This document shows positions 46,346 through 57,769 of a stretch of DNA of 64,000 bases, in pieces. Numbering within the stretch: the stretch's first letter is position 1; every line of letters begins with the position of its first letter. A program made the position numbers and the translations under genes. The DNA lies in the NCBI GenBank assembly GCA_035578155.1, contig JAPWDM010000016.1, forward strand, positions 1,078,001 to 1,142,000, read 5' to 3'. Origin of the DNA: Brachynemurus nebulosus. Taxonomy: Eukaryota; Arthropoda; Insecta; Neuroptera; Myrmeleontidae. The notes under the pieces are model-generated. The model was not told the DNA's origin. It saw only the letters and a program-made list of their open reading frames with translations, and searched no databases.

Positions 46346-47660
46346 GTAGGTTTTTCTGGCGTTTTTTGTCAAAAAACTAAGTTTTCTGTCAGAATTAAAC
46401 AACCTTTTAAATTTTTTTTATACCACTTAAAAAATGAAAAAAATTTATATAGGACATGTTTTTGAATTTTTATTTTACGTAAATTAATTCCAGAGAAAAA
46501 TTAAGAAATTTGTTAGAAATGGATTAAAAAATTTCCAAAGGGATATTTGTTGTCTTTTTTTATTATATGGACAAACTATTTCCATTTCAATTTCTAAAAT
46601 GGTACATTTTCAAAAAGGAAGCTATTTGAGTGATATGTAATGAAAAAATTTTTTTAAGCAAGGCAATCGACCATACACATTTGTTCCACTCCCTCACCCA
46701 GGATCCATACGTGTTTCTATCTCATGTTATTTTTTTAAAAAAGCTCCTAGTCTTGTGTTTTTATGTGATGATAATTTGAAAATTATTATGTGGGCATTTC
46801 CACAATATATAAAGCATAAAGTGTAAGGAATATTTTATGTAATATTCCTTATGTAATTTAATTCATTTTTGTAGGTATTTTTAAATATCACTAAAATTTG
46901 CTAAAAATATAACTTCCGTTTAAATTTCTTTTTTTTATTTTATTAGTTGAAAAAATATTGACGGATTTTTTATTTTGTTGTGTAAAAGACACATTATGTA
47001 TTTTGACACATAAGTAATAAAAATATCTTAGATAACTATGATTTTCAAGTAAGTATGCTAAGAAAATTTTATAACATTAAATCTTTTTTTAAAGTATTAA
47101 TTACATTACATTTAGATTGCATTCAAATATTAAATAGGTAATTATGTTGATAAATTTAATATGTAAATAAATCATTAATTTATAACAATTAAATTTAAAA
47201 TATGGATTTGGCAGAAATTTGAAAATTTGAATTGTGTTGTTCATTTATACTGTTTATTCGCATCTGACACAGGGGTTTGGCTTATTTGAATTTTGTTTAT
47301 GGTGAATGACATAATAATTAAATGAAATAAATTTTTATTCAAATAAGACAGATATGAGATTGAAAATAGTAGCAGCAAAGCATATTCTAATCTGTGGTAT
47401 AATTAAAGAAGATTTAGACTGTGCAAACAATAAGTGCTGCATGTTTACAAACGTCTCAAATAGGTTAATCTCCTCATGAAATCAGTGGTGTAATTGAAAA
47501 AAATGGTAAAATTTTGTCAATAACTTGTTACTGTACTGTTCTAGGTAAGGAAGTAACTTAAAGAAACTGTATTAAGTAATATCTTCTCAATATTTTTTTT
47601 TAACAGAATTGATATTTTCAGATATAACATAAGTATGTTTTTCTGTACCGAAACTGTCAA
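46346..47660. other. AT-rich DNA, no gene seen
   Basis: Nothing supportable. Confidence 0.4.
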
Positions 47661-47776
47661 GATCAGTGCAAACAGCTAGGTACATATCTATCAACTTGGA
47701 TTTCTATCAACTTCAAGAAGTAATAACTGTGTTTTTTTCGTCAGTGCATTTTATTTGTACCTATTTATTTATTAAA

Positions 47777-48895
47777 ATGCAAATCCGTTTTGTAAAAGCA
47801 GATAGTACGAATCTGCTTAAAATTGATTCAATGATGTTTGCAAAGTTCTTTGCATGTAACTCAGATTTCTGTTCTGCCGGATTCCGGAATGTTAAAACAT
47901 CTTTGTAAGTATTACTTGTTATATTATACTGTATTTCTATGTAATAATGGGTTTATATTTGCAATGATTTGTTGGCGCCACTTTTAAGTTTGCATGTCTG
48001 TAAAGTTTACACTACTTGCATGTCCGTTTACACATGGTTTGCATAGTATATAATTTGGTAAGTACTGCGCAGGTCACAAATGGCAGAATTGGATAAATAA
48101 CTGTCATATATAGCTTTCATTTGTATCTAAATGTAAAGCAAACAATGAATTAGAAGAGAAAAAACATAATAGATACCTAAAAATGATATTCAAACCTGAA
48201 TAAATGCGAAAAAAGGACATTCTATTATTTTTAAAATAATACTGGCGCCAATACAAGTTTACATTTACATGTTTTAATTTTAGTAGCGCATGAATAATTA
48301 CTGGTGCCAGAAAAGTTAGAAAGTTGCTGACTTTTTTCATCCGTGCATGCACTGATCTACCTTGCACGCCAGTACATGTTTACACGTTCATTTTGCTGTT
48401 ACTGGCGCGCCACTTTGTGTTGGCGCCAGCAAATCATTGTAAATGTGAACCCCGTATAAGTGTCAGGTATACCTAATTAGTAAAACAATAATATTGGAAA
48501 GTGTTAGGTTATGTTTTATTCCCGATGTTACTGCCAAATTAAGACTTTATTGTTTTTGTTCACAGATCTACAAGAGAATCGTACGGTGAGGATGCTATTG
48601 GGTGCGTGGATGGTTGGATCTTCAAGCAAAGGTTGGATCTTAAATGAAAATAACAACCACGAAGGACATGATAAAAAAGAAGCTAAAAACTGATGAAGGC
48701 AAAAGTATTGATACAGTGACAAGTGTGGTGGAAGATTTTTTGACAGAATCAAAAAAAGAAAAATTACTACATGTCAGTACTTTAATACATGAAAATGATT
48801 TTATTTGCAAAAAAATTAATATGTTCTCATTACATTACCTATTGTATAGTAAAAAAAGCAATGACTGTGATGAATTTTTGAAACAAATACCGTAG
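47777..48895 (+). pseudogene. Broken two-exon gene related to insect SWIM/YqaJ-type proteins
   Basis: Exon 1 (ATG 47777 to 47904) ends ...CTTT/GTAAGT. Exon 2 starts at 48566 after TTTTTGTTCACAG. Splicing joins them in phase and yields NVKTSL continuing STRESYGEDAIG. The pattern MFAKFF...SAGFRNVKTS then S-R-E-S-Y-G-x-x-A-I-G matches the N-terminal part of SWIM-finger/YqaJ-nuclease proteins common in insect genomes (recognised from memory). Soon after, a local GTTGGATCTT duplication precedes a stop at 48645. In another frame, 48644-48895 gives SVVEDFLTESKKEKL and FSLHYLLY...CDEFLKQI, resembling the segment that normally precedes the YqaJ domain. So the SWIM part is deleted and the nuclease part is missing. 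The final stop comes from the first bases of a transposon at ~48891. A MITE (47949-48453) sits in the intron. Confidence 0.45.
47949..48453. mobile_element. MITE with GGTTTATATTTGCAATGATT-type ends
   Basis: Left end GGGTTTATATTTGCAATGAT...TTGTTGGCGCC; right end, inverse, GGGGTTCACATTTACAATGA...TTGCTGGCGCC: ~32 bp terminal inverted repeats with four mismatches. The interior has further GGCGCC motifs. There is no coding sequence. It lies wholly inside the predicted intron of the broken gene. Confidence 0.8.
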
Positions 48896-49870
48896 AGCGG
48901 GATAAATTGGGACAGGCGGGTGAATAGGGACGAAACGAAAAATGTTATTCATGAACTTAATTTACAAATACTAAACGTAAATGCGAACATATATCTTACT
49001 TAAATTATAGTATAATTATTATTTTTTCGGGTAACAATAGTGACTAAGCTTAAAGTTGAATAAAAAATATTAAAAATTGAGTTTCGATTGACGTCTTCAA
49101 ACAGTGCTATTTTTTGTTCCTTAAAACTTTATCTAGAAATTATTTATTTCGGTGTTCTTATGAATAAATTGTTGCTTAATCGAAAAATTAATTATATTAA
49201 AACATATCTGAAAAAAAGACTGTAGGCTTTTAGTTGTTTTTATTTTTTAAGAGTTTAAGAGGAGATAAAGAGGACTTGAGATTTGGGCTAAGTTGGAAGT
49301 TAATAGGGACGGAAAAGGTGTGAATAGGGACAGTATATAGGTTAATAGGGACGTTGATATCAAGTATAAAGGGACGAATGTGGGGTGATTAGGGACGTAT
49401 GAAGTATGTATTGGGACATAGAAGAGAGCACTTTCAAGGTTATCAAGTCATTCGAAATTTTTATAAATACATTCAGTATAACATTTCTATACTTTATAAA
49501 CTTTATTTTAGATTTTACGTTTATTTTTACAGAAAATCATCAAGTACCTATTATTTCTTTTTTGAATGTATAAATACAAAAAGTTCGAAATTATTTTGTA
49601 TTAGAATTTCAATTTTGGTCGACCCTACGGGTTGTCCCCATTTACTCTTTTCTCGCCTCTTTCGACCCCAATTTTTCATAGAGAAGAAATTATACGATTT
49701 TTGTTAATTTTTCAAAAACCACCGATATTTTTAAATTTTTTTGGATACTGTATAAAGTGACCATTTTCGCGTAAATTTTTAATATATTAAAGATTAGGTA
49801 CTCATAAAATAAATACAAAAAAATACGGTGTGAAGTCTGAATACGTCCCTATTCATCCTTGTCTACGATA
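48891..49870. mobile_element. Element with scattered AATAGGGACG motifs and inverted ends
   Basis: The left end CCGTAGAGCGGGATAAATTG...GTGAATAGGGACG is mirrored imperfectly at 49845-49870 (inverse: GTAGACAAGGATGAATAGGG). Inside, AATAGGGACG-like motifs recur about six times with irregular spacing (48930-49400). There is no coding frame. It truncates the upstream coding fragment. Confidence 0.6.
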
Positions 49871-49924
49871 GCACATTTTTTTATTGACATAAGTATTAGA
49901 AACGCAGGAAAAGAGACCAGGAAT

Positions 49925-51355
49925 CAACATAGAAGTGGATTATGGTACGATATATTTTCTGAAAAAAGTGCTTAGGACCAAAGTTATAGAGTTCAAAGTG
50001 ATGCACTTGATGATGACTTTGAAGTTGCCCTTGAGGTCAATTTCCAAAGTCATTTGAAAATCATTTAATATTTTTCAAAAGGAGTAGTTTACTTTTCATC
50101 CCTAAATGGTTTAAAGTATATTCGAACGAATTTCACACGCAAGATAGAAAATAGGTGATCAAGAAGTAATTTTGAAAAATACTTGCTGTAATGGTCCGGT
50201 TGTTGCTGTGGTTGTAATGTTGACTAACTGTTTGTATGACGATGTGGTTTAACGTTATTAGAATAATTTTCCAATTGATTGTCCCTGATAATTGATTTCC
50301 AAAGGTCGTAGGTGAAATAATTCGAGCCGAGTTTAGTTTAAAATGTTTATTTGTTGAATTAAATCGTCGTCAATTTGGACCATTACAGTTTAAATATACA
50401 CTTTTATTATAATAATTTTAATTTAATTATTTATTTTAATGTTTCGTTATATTAATAATAATTGTTGATTAATTTTATTTAAGTATTTTGTAATTTTATA
50501 TTTTTCAACAATTAATAAATTTCCCCAACGGGATTTGTTACAAAATTTACATCCTTTTTTCTTAATCTCTAGATTCCAATTTTTTTTTATTCTTTTCATT
50601 CTAACGTCTAGATCCCAATTAAATTCAATCATCCCCCGTTGTACTTTTTCTTCATCAATTTTACTTAATTTTAAAACAAAATGGCTTCTTCTCTTTCATT
50701 GGTTGATTAGAAATCGTCACATCGTAAGCACCGCCCACCATTTATAGTTCATTAAAATCTCACCAGGCGGCGACTTACGGTTTTGGACATACATTCCGTA
50801 GTACCAAAATCGACCACTAGATGTCATTAGCCATATCGTTTATCGGCCACATTGCTCAACCGCAATCGGAAAAATATTAGTTAATCATGTGTTCAATTGA
50901 ATTCCTAATATGATAACTACAGAGTAGCAATAAAAATTTTAAAAAATTTTGAAAATTTTTAATATAGCATAAAGTATTAATGTTTAACTTACAATTGGAG
51001 TGATATTAAATCTTTTCTTAACTTTACTTCTAAAATTACTTACAAAAATGTTTTCTTCTAATTTTTTTTATAAATTTGCGCCTATTTTTCGATTTGGTCG
51101 GGTTTTTTTTTTTTAGAAAAATAACGAAACAAATCAATTTTGAAGATAGATTGAGTCAATACATGAAATTACTGCTTATAGGTACATGGTCAAAGTTCGG
51201 CAACGGCTAATCATTTTCAACTGACCTTGAAAATCGATTTCAAGGTCGACTTCAAGGTCACTATCAAGTGCATCACTTTAAATTCTACAAATTTGGTACT
51301 CAGCCCTTTTTTCAGAAAATATATCGTTTCAGAAATATTTAGCTATAACTGTTTT
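49925..51355. mobile_element. Possible element with ~150 bp inverted ends
   Basis: Positions 49930-50075 (CGATATATTTTCTGAAAAAA, AAAGTGATGCACTTGATGAT) are mirrored at 51190-51350. The interior (50080-51185) has no gene. The boundaries are uncertain and the outermost bases are not clearly inverted. Confidence 0.55.
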
Positions 51356-51599
51356 CATCTACAGGGGTTGAATGGTGTTTTCTACTCCTAAAAAGCGTAT
51401 TTAGCCGAAATAAAAAACACGTATTTAATATTTTTCGCTGTTTAATAAGTATGTTAAGTTTCATTCAATTTGGCGAGTATTAGTTGGGTAGTGTTATTTG
51501 TCAGAATGTTTTGCCGGTCTAGTTTTTTCAATATTTCTTGGCTCGTTTTCCCAATTTGTATTTTAATTTCTACGGACAAATAATTCATTTTTTTCTTCG

Positions 51600-52172
51600 A
51601 TTTGAGTAACTTTTATTTGCTGATGTTGACCATTAATTGATCGAAACATATCAAGTATTTTTCAATGATTTTTTTAGCGAATTTCGAAAATTTTGAAAAT
51701 TTTTTCACCGTTAGTAAGTTAAAGTATTTGAATTCATTAAGTAATTAAATGATGTCCACAAGAACCTTACGGACTACCATAAGTTATATGAGATCCCTAG
51801 TACCCTTTTTTTACTGTTAGGATAAACTTTTTATTAAAATTATTTTAGATGAATAAAGGTTATGTTGTATGAGTTCCGCCAAGGTTTATTGATCCCATTA
51901 TTGTAAAAAATAAACTAACCGACCGATTTTGAAAATTTTTTCACTGTTAGAGAACTAACTAAATTATTTTAGATGGATACAACTATGCTGCACAAAGTCC
52001 GTTCGGGTTCTTGGGTCCCAAAAATATCAAAACTAATTACCCAGTCGATTATAAAAAATCTTTTACTCTTAGAAAGCTAAACTATTTTAAATAGGTACAG
52101 TTCTTAGATGAGATCCGCCAGTGCCCAATATTTAGAAATTCGCTATGTTATGCAGATGCTGCGACAGGGGTA
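51600..52172. repeat. Diverged ~130 bp tandem units ending in a CGACAGGGGTA terminus
   Basis: About four units share GAAAATTTTTTCACTGTTAG-like and TATGAGATCC/GCACAAAGTCC-like strings. The last unit runs into CGCTATGTTATGCAGATGCT then GCGACAGGGGTATT, the same terminus as the element at 25627-26405. Confidence 0.6.
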
Positions 52173-52367
52173 TTTTTTTATATTATTACGTAAAAGCCCC
52201 TGTACTCGAACGCGATCCCATACTCGAACAATTTTGACATTATATCTTAATGAAGTTATTTTTGAAAGAAACCTCTGACAACAAAAATTATTATTAATAG
52301 AATGATTATTTTTGAATTTAAATTCGCCTTACATTTAATGTTTCCATACTTAATCAAAGAAATATTA

Positions 52368-52500
52368 GTGTTGGGCAAAATGTAATTAAATTACGGATTA
52401 CAAATTACATTTAAAAAATGTGATCTGTGTTTTTTTACAATTACATTTTGTAATCGTGTCTGGATTACAAGTAGTCGTTTCAGTAATGGGGAATTTGACT
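52368..52500. repeat. TTACAATTACA-rich hAT-like MITE fragment
   Basis: Begins GTGTTGGGCAAAATGTAATT and is filled with ATTACA/TGTAAT motifs in both orientations, a layout like the subterminal repeats of hAT-type MITEs. The matching right end is not clear. Confidence 0.45.
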
Positions 52501-52645
52501 AATTTTGGGAAACTATTTTAAAATATGCATATTTTTGTATTATGCATAGTATATATAATTGTAATTTTTAAAAATAATGCCGAAAATCGTTAGAAAAAAT
52601 TAATTTAATATTTGTTCTTAAAATTTGCTTACTATACTATGATTG

Positions 52646-53206
52646 TACAGTTGATTTTTTTTGTGCGGTGGAGGGGACCGCATAAAAAAAATCGCACAAA
52701 AAAAATATATTCAAAAATATCATAAGTAGCTATAAAAAGTATAGTTCGATCCAGATTGTACAAAAGACTTTTTTTATGCGGTTGGTCGGGACCGCATAAA
52801 AAAAGTTTCAGCTCAAAAAACATCACTCAAAACGCCCAAAACTTAGGAATTTCCTTAGAAGTTGCTTCTATTAACAAAATAAAGCCTTAATTTACATGTA
52901 GGAAGATTTTATTTCCTTTTTATAATATTATGAAAATTTTGAAAAATACATGTGTAAAAAAAATTAAATGATGCAATAATTTATGTTCTTATGCAATGTA
53001 TTGCTTAAATGCTTAGAAGTCGTTAAAAATATTTTTATCAAAGAAAGTTATTAGAGTAATTGTTAAACTTTCGAACTGTCTCGTGATTTTGATTCACATT
53101 ATGCATTTTAATGGCCATTTTTTACAAATCGCATAAAAATCGCATAAAAAAATCGCACAAAAAAAAACGCACAAAAAAAGACCGCAAAAAAAAGAGTTCA
53201 GTTGTA
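52646..53206. mobile_element. MITE-like element with TACAGTTGA ends and GTGCGGT motifs
   Basis: Left TGTACAGTTGATTTTTTTTG then TGCGGT; right, inverse, ACCGCAAAAAAAAGAGTTCA then GTTGTA. Internal ACCGCATAAAAAAA and its inverse recur at 52675-52805 and 53120-53190. No gene. Confidence 0.55.
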
Positions 53207-53236
53207 TACATATCTATAGTTAATGATCAGTAAATA

Positions 53237-54457
53237 CACTAGCGGAAATAATTAAAGGATCAAAACAAATTTCCAAATTTTTAGCGATTTTTCGAATGGC
53301 TGTATCTTCGTGAAAAATGGTCGTATCGGAGTCGTACGCAAAGCAATTTAAAGCTGGAAGTTTCTAGTTTTCAGATCTTGCGATAAAAAAATTTTCAAAG
53401 CAACGTGTATCGCTCAATCCTAATAAGTACACTGAAAAAAAAATTTCCGAAATTTTTTCGGTTTCTTTTTTTGGTCCACGGACTTGGAAAAAAATTTTCC
53501 GACTTAAACACCATATGGACCGGATAACTTGTTTATTCAGCTTTAATTTGCTTTTTTCTAGACCTTTATATGACTACTTCTCGCTGAGATATCGGACTTT
53601 GAATGGAAAAGGATCGTTTCGTCTTTGACCATCGATATCTCAGCAACCAATAATCACACAGAAAATTGAAGGTGTGTTTCGAAAACTCGAATAAATTCTC
53701 TATAAGGATTAGCCATTGTTTTTTCAGAAAAAAATTTTTTTGCATACTCTACATGAATTTGAAAAATCAAGAAAAAAAAGCTTTTGGGGGCTTTTTGGAA
53801 AATCAAGCGCTGATTTAAAAATTTCGAGAAAACCATTGATGTTAAGTGTGCCTTTTACAGTTCAATATACCTGCAAAAACCCCACTGAGTTTCAATTGAA
53901 TCTATCCAGCCGTTTTTCTGTTTCGTTCGACTGAATTTTTGTAAAAATTAATGGATCATTTTTTTACTCTTAAACTTTCATAATCTTGAACAAAATGAAA
54001 AAAACAATTTTTTCAGCTTTTTTCACATTTTTATCAACAACAGTATTTAAATTTATAAGAAAAAGAAAATCTCTTAAAAAATTTTGAGAAAAAAAAGTCC
54101 GATATCTCAGCGAGAAGTAGTCGTATAAAGGTCTAAAAAAAAGCAAATTAACGCTGAATAAACAAGTTATCCGGTCCATATGGTGGTTAAGTCGGAAAAT
54201 TTTTTTCCAAGTCCGTGGACCAAAAAGAGAAACCGAAAAAATTTCTGAAATTTTTTTTTCAGTGTACTTATTAGGATAGAGCGATACCCCTTGCTTTGAA
54301 AATTTTTTTATCGGAAGATCTGAAAACTAGAAACTTCCAGATTTAAATTGCTTTGCTTATGACTCCGATGCGATCATTTTTCACGAAGATACAGCCATTT
54401 GAAAAATCACTAAAAATTTGCAATTTTTTTTTGATTCTTTAATTATTTCCGCTAGTG
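53237..54457. mobile_element. Tc1/mariner-type foldback element with TA target duplication
   Basis: The ends are CACTAGCGGAAATAATTAAA and its inverse. TA is present on both sides (53235-53236 and 54458-54459), as in Tc1/mariner insertions. The arms (53237-53597 and 54096-54457) are long inverted copies; the ~500 bp centre has no transposase. Frames in the centre are short and unrelated to known domains. It is a non-autonomous palindromic element. Confidence 0.85.
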
Positions 54458-54459
54458 TA

Positions 54460-56700
54460 TTAACTAAAACTGAAATTTAGCTTGTAGATAGGAACAACTG
54501 ATTAAATAATTTATCAAATGACAATAATTTTAAACTTACTATTCTCAACATTTTGAAACTATCCCATATTCACAATCAATTCCATCTATCAAGTTAGTCT
54601 AGATTCTAGAACTTGACTTAAGTAGTTGCATTAGCAAATTTCAGCTCGATCGGTTAAGAAATATAACCGTTATCATACCAAAAAATTTTTTTGCATATTT
54701 ATACGTTGGCCTCACATAATCTTGAACATATTGTATATTTGGGAGTCATGATCGGTATAACGGTACATATCTTTAAAACACCACCAGGCTCTTAATTAAT
54801 CTTGTGCACATGGCAGAAAAACATAACGCAATGATGAATTCAACTTTTGACTTCTCTTTGACAAAACTTTCATATATAGCAGGGAACAAAATTTTCATAT
54901 ATAGCAGTTTTTGAGGACATAAATTAGCATATAAGGATATGTCTTAAATAAAACATTACACTGAAAATCCCCATTTTATAGGTTATGTTGAAAATTCCTT
55001 TTTTCTTAGAAACCCAAAATAATATTCACTAAAATTTATATATACATATACAAATACACAAATTTTTTAAATTTTTTCATTCAAATCAATTTTATGAACG
55101 AATTTAGGTACTTATACCAAAATATAAAGTTTACAAATGCATGGTCATATTAGAATCATTGTTAACAAGTTAAAACATGAGCAATTACCCCTAACGCATA
55201 TAGGTATACATACGCACTAGACATACTCGCGTCCATTTAATGGAGGTAACAATGCACTAAATAATATGTCTTCGTCAAAAAATTGTGTCCGCGTCCGGTT
55301 AAAAGAGGGTTCGCTTTACAGATATGTATGTGTATATACAGTTTGCTTTGGAAAAACGTTTCGAATTCGTGCACAATATAGCGAACAAAGACAAATCATA
55401 CACCATATTTAAGTTAAATAATGATAAACATACATTTTATACAATGTTGCCTACTTTATTTAAATTTTACTAATAAGCAATAACCAGTAATATGACAATC
55501 GAACAATTGGAAGGGATTATCTGTTATACATATTTTCCATGTGTACAGTAATTAACAAAAATGTTCATATTCATAGTATTCTTTAGTTAAATCTTTTGGC
55601 GAATTAAAAAAAGAATAAACTTGATACTTTTACAAACTAGTAAAATCTATTTAATCTGACGATTCTAAAGTACAATAATAATAATGTGGCCGGTAGTTGG
55701 TGAGAAATAGTGGTTCCACAGACCCAATTACTCTATGAAATCGTAAAGTTATGAAGGAATTGAAGTGTAGAAGGGGCACGAAGATAGGAATGGTTTTAGT
55801 AAAATTGCAACATATCTCTCGAATACCTTAGTTGCTGATGCTATTTACCTTTTGTATTTAGAAAGCGTGCCTTATGTGGCAAGATACAATTTATCTAATG
55901 ATTTACTTTAAAATTGAACGACTTAATGCCCGAAGATCTAAACTTAAACAGTGTAGATTTTAAATTCTCGAGCACTATAGGGGAAATATAATCAAAATAT
56001 CTACTATATTCCATCATAATTATAAGTAGTTGACATCTTCTGTAAACCCATTTATGGTCAGTTAAACTTAAGATTAAAGCTAACCTGAAGATTATTTAAA
56101 ATTAGTGTTAGTTTTTCGTATAGTAAAAGTTAAATTGAACGTTACATTAAATTACAAAAAAGAATTACCTCACTATCAAAACTGTTAAGCAGTCAAAAAA
56201 TTACCATAATAATAACAATATTTATATTTTTATGTTTGTTATAGCAACAAATTTGTTAATGTAGGTGCTTTTAATGATAACACGTTAGCAATTTTGGTTA
56301 ACCTAACCCAAAAGATTGACAGAATTTAAAAATCTATAGTTAGTTGTAAAGTGTAACAAGTAATTACTGCTTTAAATTCCAACTTAATATTACTATTTTT
56401 TTTCTTTAACTACAATTACACTCTTTACATTAAATTTCATTACATTCTTTCAAAAATATTTCTTGTTTAACTAAATACTTTTTCACAAAAATGTGCTAAC
56501 TGAGAGCAACAATAATAACTTGTAGTAAATTAGAACTTTTATATTTTAAGAATGGATCTATCTAACAATAAGTAGGAATGAATATTTTTGTTCATTACTG
56601 TATTTATTTGTTTTTAAAAGCAGGTGTTTTTTTTTTACTGCAATGATTATAATTACCTTGAAGAAAAAATTGTATCATTTAACTGTTAGTCTTCTGAAAG
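54460..56700. other. AT-rich DNA with two dispersed repeat pieces
   Basis: Positions 54885-55012 (TTTCATATATAGCAGTTTTTG...TTCCTTTTTTCTTAGAAA) recur directly at 60045-60157. Positions 55316-55395 (AAACGTTTCGAATTCGTGCA) recur in inverse orientation at 59935-60012. These are remnants of one repeat family. No gene is seen. Confidence 0.55.
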
Positions 56701-56723
56701 AATAAAACAATATTTTTTATAAA

Positions 56724-57760
56724 ATGTATACTACCCAAGAAAAAATTCAAATTATTAAGTAGTACGTGCTTTATAGCGCGGAAGAAGTCGTTGGGCGATT
56801 TATATTTACTTTTCCCGATCGTCCAGTCCCAACAACGAGAACGGTTTTGAATATTTTCAATGCATTTGAAACTTTGGGGTGTAAGAAATGCAAGAGTGAT
56901 CGAGAGCAAAAACCTCTCACAGAAGAACGGTTACAAAAGGAAGTTGCGATATGCGCTTTTGTTGAAGCCAGTGAACCTTGCTCAAGCAGGGAAATTTCGG
57001 AGCAAGTGGACGCTTCAAAGTCAACTGTGCAAAGCATTTTGAAAAAAATGGGTATAAAGCTTACAAAGTACAGCGCACTCAGGAAGTTTTCGCCGAAGAT
57101 CGAATCAGACGAATGGAATTTTGTGAAGTCATGAGGGAAAGGATTGATAGAGATGAAAATTTTGTGAAAAACATTTTATTCACCGATGAAACGTCTTTTT
57201 TCCTTCATGGCTCTCACAACTCTTCCAAAGTCCGATATTGGTCTAGGGAAAATAAACACCTCAGTGAGCCGGTACGCACACAATACCCACAAAAATTAAA
57301 CGTTTGGGCAGGTATTCTAAATGATTCCATTATTGGCCCTTTTTCCATTAATGGCAGTTTAGATGCCAGAAAGTATTTTCAGCTTCTTCAAAATGACGTT
57401 ATTCCGGCAGTTTTAGCTTTGAACGAAAATTTGCAGGAAATCTGGTTTCAACAAGACGGCTGTCCAGCACACAATTGTAGAACCGTTCAAAACTTCTTGG
57501 AAACTATATTTCCTGGAAGACTTATTGCAACGAGAAGGACAATTAAGTGGCCTCCCAGATTTCCAGATTTATCACCAAACGACTTTTTTCTTTGGGGATA
57601 TGTTAAGGGAGAAATTTTCAAGCATTCTCACGAAAGGGCCCATACTTTAGCGCACTTAAAAACTAAAGTTGAGAATGTTTTAGAAAATATTAGCCCTGAA
57701 ATGCTAACAAATGTCCGTTTAGAGTTTTACGATAGACTGGGTTATTGCGAGCCACAATAG
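56724..57760 (+). pseudogene. IS630-Tc1-mariner transposase with one stop and one frameshift
   Basis: ATG 56724 begins MYTTQEKIQIIK, then TAG at 56760, then a frame to ~57045 with helix-turn-helix segments (SSREISEQVDASKSTVQSIL). Near an A run at 57041-57047 the frame changes and continues to TAG at 57758. The catalytic part has TDET (Asp 57185), WFQQDGCPAHN (Asp 57455) and FPDLSPNDFFLWGYVKG (Asp 57581). Spacing is 89 residues from the first to the second Asp and 41 from the second to the third, counting the final Asp as the SPND one. A 41-residue spacing is like DD41D groups of this superfamily. A mended protein would be ~345 aa, normal for the family. Only two lesions suggest fairly recent inactivation. 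No terminal inverted repeats were found with confidence. Confidence 0.8.
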
Positions 57761-57769
57761 GGGCGACAT

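Noticed and set aside
52620..52826. 64-codon minus-strand frame
   Set aside because: It is composed of the GTGCGGT/A-run motifs of a MITE-like element.
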